From: Phycisphaerae bacterium
GTDB taxonomy: Bacteria; Planctomycetota; Phycisphaerae; Tepidisphaerales; Tepidisphaeraceae
DNA length: 64,000 bases
Direction of reading: 5' to 3'
NCBI GenBank assembly: GCA_026004655.1
Contig: BPJO01000007.1
Span: 62,001 to 126,000 of the forward strand
Shown: positions 18,908 to 26,899 of the stretch, piece after piece
Position numbering within the stretch: position 1 is the stretch's first letter
Layout of the letters: the number at the start of each line of letters is the position of its first letter
Made by a program: the position numbers and the translations under genes
Notes under the pieces: model-generated
Told to the model about the DNA's origin: nothing
Seen by the model: the letters and a program-made list of their open reading frames with translations, nothing else
Databases searched by the model: none

Positions 18908-20146
18908 TCAGGCTGCTTGACAGATGCGTAGCTCGGTGTTTTCTCGTAAAGAATGGCTACTGGGCTGGTATTCTGGGACGATTCGCATCAATGTCTGGAC
19001 GATCTGTTGCGGATCGGATTCAACAACCCTGGACAAGGCGTCGAGGTGCTGTCGAGCTTGTTGGGTTGTCATTCGAGGAAGTTTCCAGACGCGGATTTTC
19101 GGATGGGTTGTCGGAACCGTTGAATCCGAGTCATTGGCTAATTCTTCAAATAGTTTTTCTCCGGGTCGCATTCCGGTGATGCGGATTTCGATGTCTTTTC
19201 CGACCTCTAGACCGTTTCGACGGATCATTTCATGCGCCAGATCGAGGATTCGCACGGGTTGGCCCATATCCAGAACAAAAATTTCCCCGCCTTTTCCGAT
19301 CGCGCCTGCCTGCATGACCAGCTGCGACGCTTCAGGAATGGTCATGAAATATCGGCGCATGTCGGGGTGGGTGACGGTGACGGGTCCACCGGCTTCGATT
19401 TGTTTCTGGAAAATCGGTACGACCGATCCGGAAGATCCCAGGACATTTCCGAAACGGACTGTCACGAATCGCGTCAGGGGTTCATGTTCTACCGATTGAT
19501 CAGTTCCGTGCCGGAGTGGTTCGATCTGGGCGGTGTTGAGAGACTGGACATAAAGCTCAGCCACCCGTTTTGTGGCGCCCATGACGGAGGTGGGATTGAC
19601 GGCTTTATCCGTGCTGATCATGACGAAAGCGCCGACCCCGGTGTTTAACGCTGCATCGGCGACGATACGTGTTCCGAAAACGTTATTTTTGACCGCTTCG
19701 CCGGGGTTTTTTTCCATCATGGGGACATGTTTATGGGCAGCGGCATGGAAAATGACATGAGGGGTTTCGGATTCGATGATTCGATCGATCCGCCGGGGGT
19801 CACAAATGTCTGCTACAATCGGCTTGATATCAGACCCCAGCCAACGGTCGCGTAGTTCCTGATCGATTTCAAACAAGGCATTTTCGCAACGATCCAGGAG
19901 AATCAGTGTGGACGGGCAAAATTTCATGGTTTGCCGGCAAATTTCCGAACCGATTGACCCACCTGCCCCGGTCACCAGGATACGTTTACCACCCAGAAAT
20001 CGTTGCAGTTCGGGGGTGTCGAGATTGACCACCTTCCGTCCGAGTAAGTCAAGTGGCGACAATGACTTAGAATTAAATGATGGAACGACTTGTCTCTTCC
20101 GTTCCGGAAACAGGCTGGCTCGGAGGAGGCTAAGAATAGGGCTCAT
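18908..20146 (-). CDS. CapD/FlaA1-type nucleotide-sugar 4,6-dehydratase
   Basis: A 412-residue soluble NDP-sugar epimerase/dehydratase of the polysaccharide biosynthesis CapD family. The Rossmann motif is TGAGGSIGSEICRQ, followed by LILLDRCENALFEID and the conserved AAAHKHVPMME. The catalytic region is MISTDKAVNPTSVMGATKR, where the usual Tyr of the SDR triad is replaced by Met (SVMGATKR), as in inverting 4,6-dehydratases. It lacks the N-terminal membrane half found in WbpM/CapD, which makes it FlaA1/PseB-like in size apart from an N-terminal extension of about 50 residues. It probably makes a UDP-4-keto-6-deoxy sugar for surface glycans. The preceding gene is on the opposite strand. Confidence 0.88.
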   Translation of the reverse strand: MSPILSLLRASLFPERKRQVVPSFNSKSLSPLDLLGRKVVNLDTPELQRFLGGKRILVTGAGGSIGSEICRQTMKFCPSTLILLDRCENALFEIDQELRDRWLGSDIKPIVADICDPRRIDRIIESETPHVIFHAAAHKHVPMMEKNPGEAVKNNVFGTRIVADAALNTGVGAFVMISTDKAVNPTSVMGATKRVAELYVQSLNTAQIEPLRHGTDQSVEHEPLTRFVTVRFGNVLGSSGSVVPIFQKQIEAGGPVTVTHPDMRRYFMTIPEASQLVMQAGAIGKGGEIFVLDMGQPVRILDLAHEMIRRNGLEVGKDIEIRITGMRPGEKLFEELANDSDSTVPTTHPKIRVWKLPRMTTQQARQHLDALSRVVESDPQQIVQTLMRIVPEYQPSSHSLRENTELRICQAA

Positions 20147-20630
20147 CTATCCAGTTATCGGTCTAACCGAGTTAGAAAGATGAGAGTTTAGGGTGTTTTT
20201 CGTCTCTCCCCATTCGAAAGAGGCAAAATCAAAACGTTGTCTCGCAATTCCTCGAGAAACTGGGGGTCACGCCTTCCCGGTGACATCCAAACGGGCATCA
20301 ACGCCCGGTTACGTGGAGGCGCAGTCTGATGGCAAATCATCCTCCCAACAAGATCGAAACATCGAGATCCTACAGGACAACACAATAATGATGCACGCTT
20401 GTTCTCTGAAGTCTTGACAAAATCAGCAACTCTCTTGTATAAAGCAGTATAGGAGAGGTAATTAGCGGTAACGGCCCGCAGATGCAGCAAGTTGTCAATT
20501 CAGCCGTTTTTCCAAAACTTTTACAACTCAGTTGAAGGTGTCAACCATTTGAGATCTTGCGCGCCTGACCAGGGGTCGCTCGAGGTCATACCACCATGCG
20601 TTGGGATTCTGATTTGTTTAGGAGAATAAA
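20147..20630. other. Intergenic region between divergent genes, with long 5' leader
   Basis: This is about 480 bp separating the CapD-like gene (minus) from the PEP-CTERM gene (plus). It contains the plus-strand promoter listed at 20413-20442 and about 180 nt of untranslated leader. A strong Shine-Dalgarno (AGGAGA, 6 nt before the ATG at 20631) ends it. Open frames here are short and have no recognisable protein character. The promoter of the CapD-like gene was not identified. Confidence 0.5.
20413..20442 (+). promoter_or_regulatory. Sigma-70-type promoter for the PEP-CTERM gene
   Basis: A perfect -35 hexamer TTGACA (20413-20418) is followed after 18 bp by TATAAA (20437-20442), one base from the consensus -10. 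It points to the PEP-CTERM gene, with a transcription start expected near 20450. It is the best housekeeping promoter match I noticed in the window. Confidence 0.65.
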
Positions 20631-21608
20631 ATGTTGAACAAATGGATGTGGATGGGAGTTATTGGGATTGCAGGGTCGGCAGGAATCTTGCAGGCATCAA
20701 CGTTGGTGGTGCCTCGGCACTATTACGTTCCGTATACCAACACAATTTCTCCCACGGACGTGGATGTTTCAGGAACGCTTCGTGTGATGTCCGGAGGGGT
20801 TTTTCATCCAAACACGCTTGATATCTTTAACGGTGGAACTGTCAATTCTGCGGCACCATCGGGGGAAGAAAACGGGGATGTTTATTTCGATGGTGGATCC
20901 ATTTCGATCCAATCGATCACGATTACCGGACCCGCAGCCAGGGTTTTTGTCAATAGCCTGGTCGTTGCAGAATCGGTCAACAACGGTGCGGATGTCTATG
21001 TTAATGATAACTTTTTTGTGATTGGGGGGGCTGGAACATATTCCACATCAGCTCGTACGGTTGTTTCGTCTTCCGGAGTGTTGCGGGTCGGAACTTTCGA
21101 ACAGACCGATTCACTCGCATCCTTGCAGGGAGAAGGTCAGGTTTGGGCCGATACATTTGATTTTAGCGGTCCTGGTCACATCGAACCAGGAATCGGTGCT
21201 TGGGATCCCGGGAATTTGACCCTCAAATCTTCCAGTACAATCGACCTCAATGAAGCCAATCTGATACTCGATTTCGATCCCTATGTCGGATCAGATCATC
21301 TAACGATCGACGGAAACATCGGCGGAAGCATCAACGTGTTGCCCTCGTTCGTGTATTCAGACCCTTCAGAGTTGTCGGGTCATGGACCGTTCATATTTCT
21401 GACCGCGAATACGATGTCAGCGACATTAAATCTTGTGGACCCGAGCTATACAGAGGTTTACGACAATGATCTAAACCTTGTCGGACACATGGTACTGAAA
21501 ACCAACTCGACTAGTGCCTGGTTCGAATATCAGCCTGTTCCGGAACCGGTCTTGGGATTGTTGGTGGCCAGCGGGGTTTTGGCTGGGCTTCGTCGTCGCC
21601 GATCGTGA
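20631..21608 (+). CDS. PEP-CTERM sorting-domain protein, beta-structured
   Basis: A 325-residue exported protein. It begins with a signal peptide (positively charged start, hydrophobic GVIGIAGSAGI, likely cleavage after QAS). It ends with a PEP-CTERM tail: VPEP motif, a hydrophobic helix (GLLVASGVLAGL) and the basic cluster RRRRS. Such tails are cut by exosortase, and the proteins are delivered to the surface or extracellular matrix. The body is rich in Gly, Ser, Thr and Asn and probably forms a beta-helix. I recognise no enzymatic domain. The strong ribosome-binding site and promoter suggest good expression. The neighbouring CapD-like sugar gene fits the known link between PEP-CTERM and exopolysaccharide. 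Confidence 0.85.
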   Translation: MLNKWMWMGVIGIAGSAGILQASTLVVPRHYYVPYTNTISPTDVDVSGTLRVMSGGVFHPNTLDIFNGGTVNSAAPSGEENGDVYFDGGSISIQSITITGPAARVFVNSLVVAESVNNGADVYVNDNFFVIGGAGTYSTSARTVVSSSGVLRVGTFEQTDSLASLQGEGQVWADTFDFSGPGHIEPGIGAWDPGNLTLKSSSTIDLNEANLILDFDPYVGSDHLTIDGNIGGSINVLPSFVYSDPSELSGHGPFIFLTANTMSATLNLVDPSYTEVYDNDLNLVGHMVLKTNSTSAWFEYQPVPEPVLGLLVASGVLAGLRRRRS

Positions 21609-21641
21609 CCCGGTTCGTATAAGCGGTTACGATATAAACGC

Positions 21642-22148
21642 ATGTTCGACAAAGCCTTTATCCAGTGGTGGTTGTCTCGGGTCATTCCCTACACCGATGT
21701 TCCGCCTGAAAAACTGGCTGCCGAACGCGAAGCGATGTCGCGTCAACAGCAGTATAACGAGAACTATCACAACTTCATGAAAACGGCGGTTCTCCCGGCT
21801 ACCGACCAACTGGTCAAAATGCTAATGGCCAACCGGGTGGTCCATCGAGTCACCACCTGGGGGAATCAATTAGCGATCCGAGTGCATCTGAGTTGGCGTT
21901 GGGGTGAACTGGTTGTCATGCAGAGTCATGAAGATGCTGTTACGTTCGAGCACCATATCATTACCGAAGGAGAGAAACGGGGAGACGATTCGAGTGAGGA
22001 TCACACTCACCAGTATGATCTACGAGATCCGATTCCCCCCGTCGTCGCGGCTCAGGAACTGATGTTTTTCCTGACACGACTTGCTCAGGATTTGTACGAA
22101 CTGGATCTTCCGGAGATTCCCCCGGGTGAGCAGCTTCCGAACGGATAG
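21642..22148 (+). CDS. Hypothetical protein
   Basis: A 168-residue soluble protein that I do not recognise. It has no signal peptide and no membrane segment. It is rich in charged residues with a His/Glu/Asp-rich central loop (EKRGDDSSEDHTHQYD) and an Ile-Pro-Pro-rich C-terminus. It starts 33 bp after the PEP-CTERM gene and lies 95 bp before a GroES-like gene, on the same strand. Codon use matches its neighbours and the frame is cleanly open, so I regard it as a real gene. No function can be proposed. Confidence 0.65.
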   Translation: MFDKAFIQWWLSRVIPYTDVPPEKLAAEREAMSRQQQYNENYHNFMKTAVLPATDQLVKMLMANRVVHRVTTWGNQLAIRVHLSWRWGELVVMQSHEDAVTFEHHIITEGEKRGDDSSEDHTHQYDLRDPIPPVVAAQELMFFLTRLAQDLYELDLPEIPPGEQLPNG

Positions 22149-22243
22149 CCGGTTTTAACATGACATGATATGGCAAGGAAAGCCTCTTTTGGCGTTCCTT
22201 CTACGAGACATAGGCCGGTCCATCGTCTATACTCATAATACGT

Positions 22244-22588
22244 ATGGCAACTTCGATCAATCGCAAACTGGACTACGATATCATCGAACCGGTAGGTAAG
22301 CGTGTGGTGATTCGAAAGGACGAGAACAAGCGTGAGACTCGAAGCGGAATCGCGCTTCCGGATTCACACGAGATCCCGGTTATCACCGGAAGAGTTATCG
22401 CGATCAGTAAGCAAATTGAAAGAGACGAAGACCTGACAATCCGTCAATACGATAAAGTGCTTTTCGATCCCCGCGAGGCCATTCCCGTGGAGCTTGAACA
22501 CGACAACCGTCTGTTCGTGGTGCATGTGGACCGGGTTCTGGCGATTTTTCGAAAAAGTAAACCCGATACGGACACCAAGGAATCATAG
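22244..22588 (+). CDS. GroES-like co-chaperonin
   Basis: A 114-residue Cpn10/GroES-fold protein. The core reads IIEPVGKRVVIRKDENKRETRSGIALP, where the mobile loop would sit, then GRVIAISK, the dome segment YDKVLFDP, and FVVHVDRVLAIF at the end. It is somewhat longer than GroES (about 97 residues), with extra N- and C-terminal residues. The mobile-loop segment is present but not a close match to the canonical hydrophobic tripeptide. No groEL gene lies next to it, which suggests a paralogous or specialised copy. It precedes a receiver-like gene by 7 bp. Confidence 0.8.
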   Translation: MATSINRKLDYDIIEPVGKRVVIRKDENKRETRSGIALPDSHEIPVITGRVIAISKQIERDEDLTIRQYDKVLFDPREAIPVELEHDNRLFVVHVDRVLAIFRKSKPDTDTKES

Positions 22589-22595
22589 GGACCGT

Positions 22596-22979
22596 ATGAA
22601 AAAAAGTATCGGACTGGTGGGTCATTGCGGACCGGACGCATTCATGCTGAGATCGGCGGTCAAGTATGCCATTCCGGATGCCGACGTGGTTTTTATTTCG
22701 GACACAACTTCGCTTCAGGATGCGATCGAAAAGGGCGTGTCTGTGCTCTTGGTCAATCGTCTTCTGGACGGATATTTTTCCGACACCCGGGGTGTTGAAC
22801 TGATCCGACAGTTGCATGAGTCGCATCCGACCATCAAAACCGTGCTCATCAGTAACTATCCCGAAGCCCAGTCGGAAGCGATCCGGGCCGGAGCCGTCGA
22901 AGGATTCGGTAAAAGTGAAATTGGTACCCCGAAAATGCGTCAATGTCTGGAAAAGGTGTTGAAAGAGCAAACACCATGA
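22596..22979 (+). CDS. Degenerate response-regulator receiver protein
   Basis: A 127-residue single-domain protein with the alternating strand/helix pattern of a CheY-like receiver. The strand that normally ends in the phosphorylated Asp reads VSVLLVNRLLDG, with Asn54 in that place. The later TVLISNYP and VEGFGKSEIG match the conserved Ser/Thr and Lys regions. It is therefore probably not phosphorylated and may act as a fixed-state adaptor. The ATG at 22596 is 7 bp after the GroES-like stop. Its own stop overlaps the next ATG (ATGA), implying translational coupling to the secreted protein downstream. Confidence 0.7.
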   Translation: MKKSIGLVGHCGPDAFMLRSAVKYAIPDADVVFISDTTSLQDAIEKGVSVLLVNRLLDGYFSDTRGVELIRQLHESHPTIKTVLISNYPEAQSEAIRAGAVEGFGKSEIGTPKMRQCLEKVLKEQTP

Positions 22980-23881
22980 AGTTTACGGCTGGGCTTTTTT
23001 CGGTAGGGTCTTTTTTCGCGACCGGGTGGACGTCTGCAGATCAGCTGTCAATGCGGGAAGCTGTGACCTCCGGTCCTGATCAGATCAGAGAAGTGGCGCC
23101 TGCTACTTTGCCGGCATCTGTACAACCTTTGATAAGCCATCCTGCTCGGGTTTTTCTGGATAAGGTCGACCATGCTTATAGCGTTGGTCGACCGCTTCGC
23201 GTACGTGCTCAGATCCGGGGCGAATTAAACGCAGCCGGACTGTCGCAGGCTTATTCCCTGGACGTTACGGGTTACACCGACGGTTCGGGCCTGTTTCGGC
23301 ATGAGATTTCCGCGAACCGTACACTGGTTCAAACCGTAGACCGGTTGATCCTGTTCGACCATACGAGTCACACCTTTGGAACACGGATACAAAAGCCTGC
23401 TCGGTATTCTTCCGGACAGATCCCGAAAGTTCTTCAACGGATCCTGATAGACGAAAATCCCTCTCTTCTGGCCTGCATCAGTGATCCACCGTCCCGGACA
23501 TTGGTGGGTGATGCCGATACGATCTGGCTGGAAGGCAACGAACTGGTGATTTCAGAGTCGGACGGACCATTGAGGCGGATTCGACTTGACGACAACGGAA
23601 TGATTCGTTCCGTTGTTACCGACTATACCCGGTATCTGGAAAAACGAGGGGTGCAAAAAGTTCTCTTGGCTCGTGTCATGATCACTTATCAGACCACGGA
23701 ACCATGGACGGTCGATCCGGAACAGTTCCGTTTTGAGATTCCTTACACCGCGATGACTTTTCCTCTGGAATCGGAACTGATGCGGTCAAGGTCCGATACT
23801 CCGATTTCTCGGTCCGAAAACTCGATCAATTCCCGACAGATTGCTCCTTCGAGTCAGCCGACCGCAGAACCTGACGAGTAA
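22976..23881 (+). CDS. Secreted protein of unknown function, LolA/DUF2092-like
   Basis: A 301-residue protein with an N-terminal signal peptide (hydrophobic LFSVGSFFATGWTSA). The body alternates short beta strands with polar turns, and includes a central VGDADTIWLEG and a late DPEQFRFEIPYTAMTFP. This resembles the half-barrel lipoprotein-carrier fold of LolA and the DUF2092 predicted periplasmic proteins. I infer this from the pattern, not from a search. The start is the ATG at 22976, which overlaps the stop of the receiver-like gene. The C-terminal tail (about 265-301) is Ser/Arg-rich and probably disordered. Confidence 0.6.
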   Translation: MKFTAGLFSVGSFFATGWTSADQLSMREAVTSGPDQIREVAPATLPASVQPLISHPARVFLDKVDHAYSVGRPLRVRAQIRGELNAAGLSQAYSLDVTGYTDGSGLFRHEISANRTLVQTVDRLILFDHTSHTFGTRIQKPARYSSGQIPKVLQRILIDENPSLLACISDPPSRTLVGDADTIWLEGNELVISESDGPLRRIRLDDNGMIRSVVTDYTRYLEKRGVQKVLLARVMITYQTTEPWTVDPEQFRFEIPYTAMTFPLESELMRSRSDTPISRSENSINSRQIAPSSQPTAEPDE

Positions 23882-23950
23882 CTCCGTAAGGGAAAATCCC
23901 AGCAAAGCGGGTCCTCCAATCATCCGATACAGATCACAGGGTCACGTTCT

Positions 23951-25501
23951 GTGAGCGTGGTACCATTATTTCAATCGAAAGCCTCTGGATCGGGATCAAT
24001 TATTATGAACGAGTACCTGCTCGACCGTATTCGAAGTTGTCCGACACTCCCGTCGCTTCCGACGATAGCCGTCCAAGTGCTGGACCTTGCTCAGAAGGAA
24101 GAAGTGGATATCGGTGAAATCGCCAGGATCATCAGCAAGGATCCTGCATTATCGGGCAAGATTCTCAAAACCGTCAATTCGAGCTTTTACGGTCGTCAGC
24201 AGGCCGTCAGCACCATCAGTCAGGCGCTGGTGATTCTGGGTTTACAATCGGTAAAGACCCTTGTGCTGGGTTTTTCATTGGTAAGTAACCTGGCCAAAAG
24301 CAAGAGCAAGGGATTTCAGCACATCAATTACTGGCGTCACAGCATATTTGCCGCAGCGGCTGCGCGATCGATTGCATGCAAGCTGGGAATCGTTCAACAA
24401 GAGGAAGCATTCCTCATCGGGTTGTTGTCCGACATCGGCATGCTGGTGATGGATCAAGTCTTGGGAGATGAGTACGGCGAGGTTATTGAATCGGCTGTGT
24501 CTCATTATGACATTATCCGTCTCGAAATTCAGAATTTGCAGATAAGTCATGCCCAGGTCAGCGGGATTCTGGCCGAGCAATGGAAGCTTCCTCCGCTGTT
24601 GTCGGTTCCGATTGCTAACCATCACAGTTCTTCCGAAGTGCCCGACCCTCAACTGAAACGTCTGACCGAAGTAGTTGAACTGTCCTCTCGTTGTGCGGAC
24701 GTCTTTGTTGACAAAGAACCTGCCCAGGCGATTGCCGAAGTCCGTGCGGTCGCCAAGTCTGTCCATGGAATGGAACAGGGCGAAATCGACAAACTTTTGG
24801 AAGAGATCGGCAACAAAACTAAGGAAATCGCCCCGTTGTTCGAGATCAACCTCGGTCCGATGCAGACTTACGAGTCGATTCTGAAACGGGCCAACGAAGC
24901 CCTGGTGAATATCACTCTTCAGACCCAGGCGCAGGCGCAAAATCTTCAACAGCAGAATGCCGAGCTCAAGCAACAGGCCTTGACCGACCGGCTGACGGGT
25001 CTGGCCAATCGAGCGGCATTCGATCAGAAATGTGAGTCACTGTTCGCGGAAGCCCAACGGACCGGAACACCTTTAAGTGTGTTATTCATCGATCTGGATA
25101 AGTTCAAGACATTGAACGATACCCATGGTCATGCTGCGGGTGATGAAGCACTTCGTGTGGTCGGACGTATTCTCAAACAGTCTGCTCGTCCGCAGGACGT
25201 TGCTGCCCGGTATGGGGGAGAGGAAATGACCCTTTTGCTCCCCGATACGCCGCGACCTATTGCTGCCATTATCGGCGAAACACTTCGAAAAGCGATCGAG
25301 GCCAAACCGATCGAACACGATAAAAAGCAGATCCCCGTCACTGCCAGCATCGGGGTTGCCAGTTGGGAGCCCGGTTCTCCTCTCAAACAATTATCTCATT
25401 TGCTCAAGGCGGCTGATCTGGCACTTTATAATGCCAAACATACTGGACGGAACAGGGTCAAAGTATTTAATCCGAATCCGGCGCAGAACAAGGCTGCCTG
25501 A
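23951..25501 (+). CDS. HDOD-GGDEF signalling protein (probable diguanylate cyclase)
   Basis: A 516-residue two-domain protein. Residues about 20-290 form an HDOD domain (LPSLPTIAVQVLDLAQKEEVDIGEIARIIS with the following helices). HDOD domains are non-catalytic relatives of HD-GYP. After a coiled, Gln-rich linker there is a GGDEF domain (about 345-505): LTDRLTGLANR, FIDLDKFKTLND and the active site YGGEEM. An RxxD inhibitory site (RPQD) lies five residues before GGEEM, so product inhibition by cyclic di-GMP is expected. The longest frame starts at GTG 23951; the ATG at 24005 (MNEYLL) is equally possible. It probably links a regulatory input to cyclic di-GMP synthesis. Confidence 0.9.
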   Translation: MSVVPLFQSKASGSGSIIMNEYLLDRIRSCPTLPSLPTIAVQVLDLAQKEEVDIGEIARIISKDPALSGKILKTVNSSFYGRQQAVSTISQALVILGLQSVKTLVLGFSLVSNLAKSKSKGFQHINYWRHSIFAAAAARSIACKLGIVQQEEAFLIGLLSDIGMLVMDQVLGDEYGEVIESAVSHYDIIRLEIQNLQISHAQVSGILAEQWKLPPLLSVPIANHHSSSEVPDPQLKRLTEVVELSSRCADVFVDKEPAQAIAEVRAVAKSVHGMEQGEIDKLLEEIGNKTKEIAPLFEINLGPMQTYESILKRANEALVNITLQTQAQAQNLQQQNAELKQQALTDRLTGLANRAAFDQKCESLFAEAQRTGTPLSVLFIDLDKFKTLNDTHGHAAGDEALRVVGRILKQSARPQDVAARYGGEEMTLLLPDTPRPIAAIIGETLRKAIEAKPIEHDKKQIPVTASIGVASWEPGSPLKQLSHLLKAADLALYNAKHTGRNRVKVFNPNPAQNKAA

Positions 25502-25515
25502 CATGAGAAATCGTT

Positions 25516-25884
25516 TCATCTCATAACCCACCACAAACCGATCATGATCATCCCCTGTACCGCTAAGGCAGTACCCCAAGCCAACCAGCGAGGTAACGGT
25601 GACGAGTCTGGTTCGGATGAGATATCTTCTAAACGGTCTGTCAGACCCAGGCGTGATTGCTGGCAACGGTGTTCCATGGCGGCTAAGACGAGGTTGGCGT
25701 CAAAACGTTTTAAACCCAGACGCATGCCCCGGGCTATCAACCGGTCTCGATCTGACAGGGACAACGGTCCGTCAGCGAGCTTTTGTTCCAAGGCCCGACA
25801 ATATCCCTTCAAGATGGCTTGGTCCACCCCCAGCAGCTGCTGCAAAGGTTCCTGAAAGGATGATGGCTGGGACGAAACGGACAT
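25516..25884 (-). CDS. Hypothetical protein with C-terminal membrane anchor
   Basis: A 122-residue protein that I do not recognise. It has a helical, charged N-terminal region (about 10-75, with LSLSDRDRLIARGMRLGLKRFDANLVLAAMEH spread over two helices). A short variable linker follows, then a single C-terminal transmembrane segment (about 100-121, WLAWGTALAVQGMIMIGLWW). It is convergent with the HDOD-GGDEF gene, 14 bp apart. Base composition fits coding sequence. The function is unknown. Confidence 0.6.
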   Translation of the reverse strand: MSVSSQPSSFQEPLQQLLGVDQAILKGYCRALEQKLADGPLSLSDRDRLIARGMRLGLKRFDANLVLAAMEHRCQQSRLGLTDRLEDISSEPDSSPLPRWLAWGTALAVQGMIMIGLWWVMR

Positions 25885-26036
25885 CTTGTCCCATTATAGT
25901 CTTTCGTTTCAGGGGTGATCCTCAAGCGTTTGATCACGTCGGGTTTTCCACAGTCGGAGAGTTAAAATCGGTAAACCGATCGGATCCTGCGTCCGAGATT
26001 GGCCTTGGTGTGTGTTTCGTCCTAGACTCGTAACCA

Positions 26037-26891
26037 ATGAGCAAATGTAGAAAATGGTTTTGGGGTTTGGCTATCACCCTTATGGTGCTGATTATCGGTT
26101 TGGGCGTAACTGGGTTGATGATCTATCAACGTGCGGCACGTATCCCGGAATGGTACGTAAAAGCCCAAACAATTCGAGATGATCCGGATGTGGAAAAACG
26201 GACTGCCATCAAGCTGCAGAGCTGGGCCAACAAGGTTTCCTCAGGCAACCCGGCGACCAAGTCGGCTGAAGATCGGCAGTTGACGGTGGTACTGACTGCG
26301 GACGATATCAATCGTTTGATCGTTAAATGGAGTCAGTCTGCCGGGCTGGACGAGAAACTCGGACAGTATATCCGTGACATCCGGGTTAGATTAACAGACG
26401 GAGCGATCACAATCGCAGGGAAATATGTCGAATACGAAAAAGTGGTCAGCGTCACGTTCAGACCTCAGACCGATCCGTCGGGGTATATTCGAATCAAGCT
26501 GGATTCAATGCGTGTCGGAGAACAAACCCTTCCGTTGGTGGTCCTGAATGACCAGCAGGTTCGGTTGACCGGGAATGTGGCCCGTCAGGCCAGATCGGCA
26601 TTGCCTCGATTGGGAATTGATGAACATTCGGTTGCGACCCGGGCAACATCAGATCTTTATTACACGTCTCTGGCAGCGGATCTGTTTGCAGGACGAACTC
26701 CTCAAGCGTATGCATTTATCGGTCGGTTGTCGGGTTTTTCTAGCGAAGACCCGTTGGTGACGCGGGTCCGCTCGATGCAGATTCGTGAGGGGGAGATGAC
26801 GCTCAAGCTCGAAACCCTGGACGACGCGGAACGGGAATCATTCCTGAACAAACTCAGGTCCGTAGCGAATAATTCCCCTCTTCTACCCTAG
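26037..26891 (+). CDS. Membrane-anchored extracytoplasmic protein, YpmS/DUF2140-like
   Basis: A 284-residue protein with a cationic start and one N-terminal transmembrane segment (about 8-30, LAITLMVLIIGLGVTGLMIY). The soluble part contains VLTADDINRLIVKWSQ followed by strands such as VRLTDGAITIAGKYVEYEKVVSV. In YpmS/DUF2140-type proteins a segment with an Asn is followed by lipid-binding-like beta strands, and the resemblance is suggestive only. It faces a convergent acyl-CoA dehydrogenase-like gene 8 bp away. The function is unknown. Confidence 0.65.
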   Translation: MSKCRKWFWGLAITLMVLIIGLGVTGLMIYQRAARIPEWYVKAQTIRDDPDVEKRTAIKLQSWANKVSSGNPATKSAEDRQLTVVLTADDINRLIVKWSQSAGLDEKLGQYIRDIRVRLTDGAITIAGKYVEYEKVVSVTFRPQTDPSGYIRIKLDSMRVGEQTLPLVVLNDQQVRLTGNVARQARSALPRLGIDEHSVATRATSDLYYTSLAADLFAGRTPQAYAFIGRLSGFSSEDPLVTRVRSMQIREGEMTLKLETLDDAERESFLNKLRSVANNSPLLP

Positions 26892-26899
26892 GGGATCCG

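Noticed and set aside
20188..20490. 100-codon minus-strand frame upstream of the CapD-like gene
   Set aside because: Composition is not protein-like, it runs antisense across the strong plus-strand promoter, and it has no ribosome-binding site.
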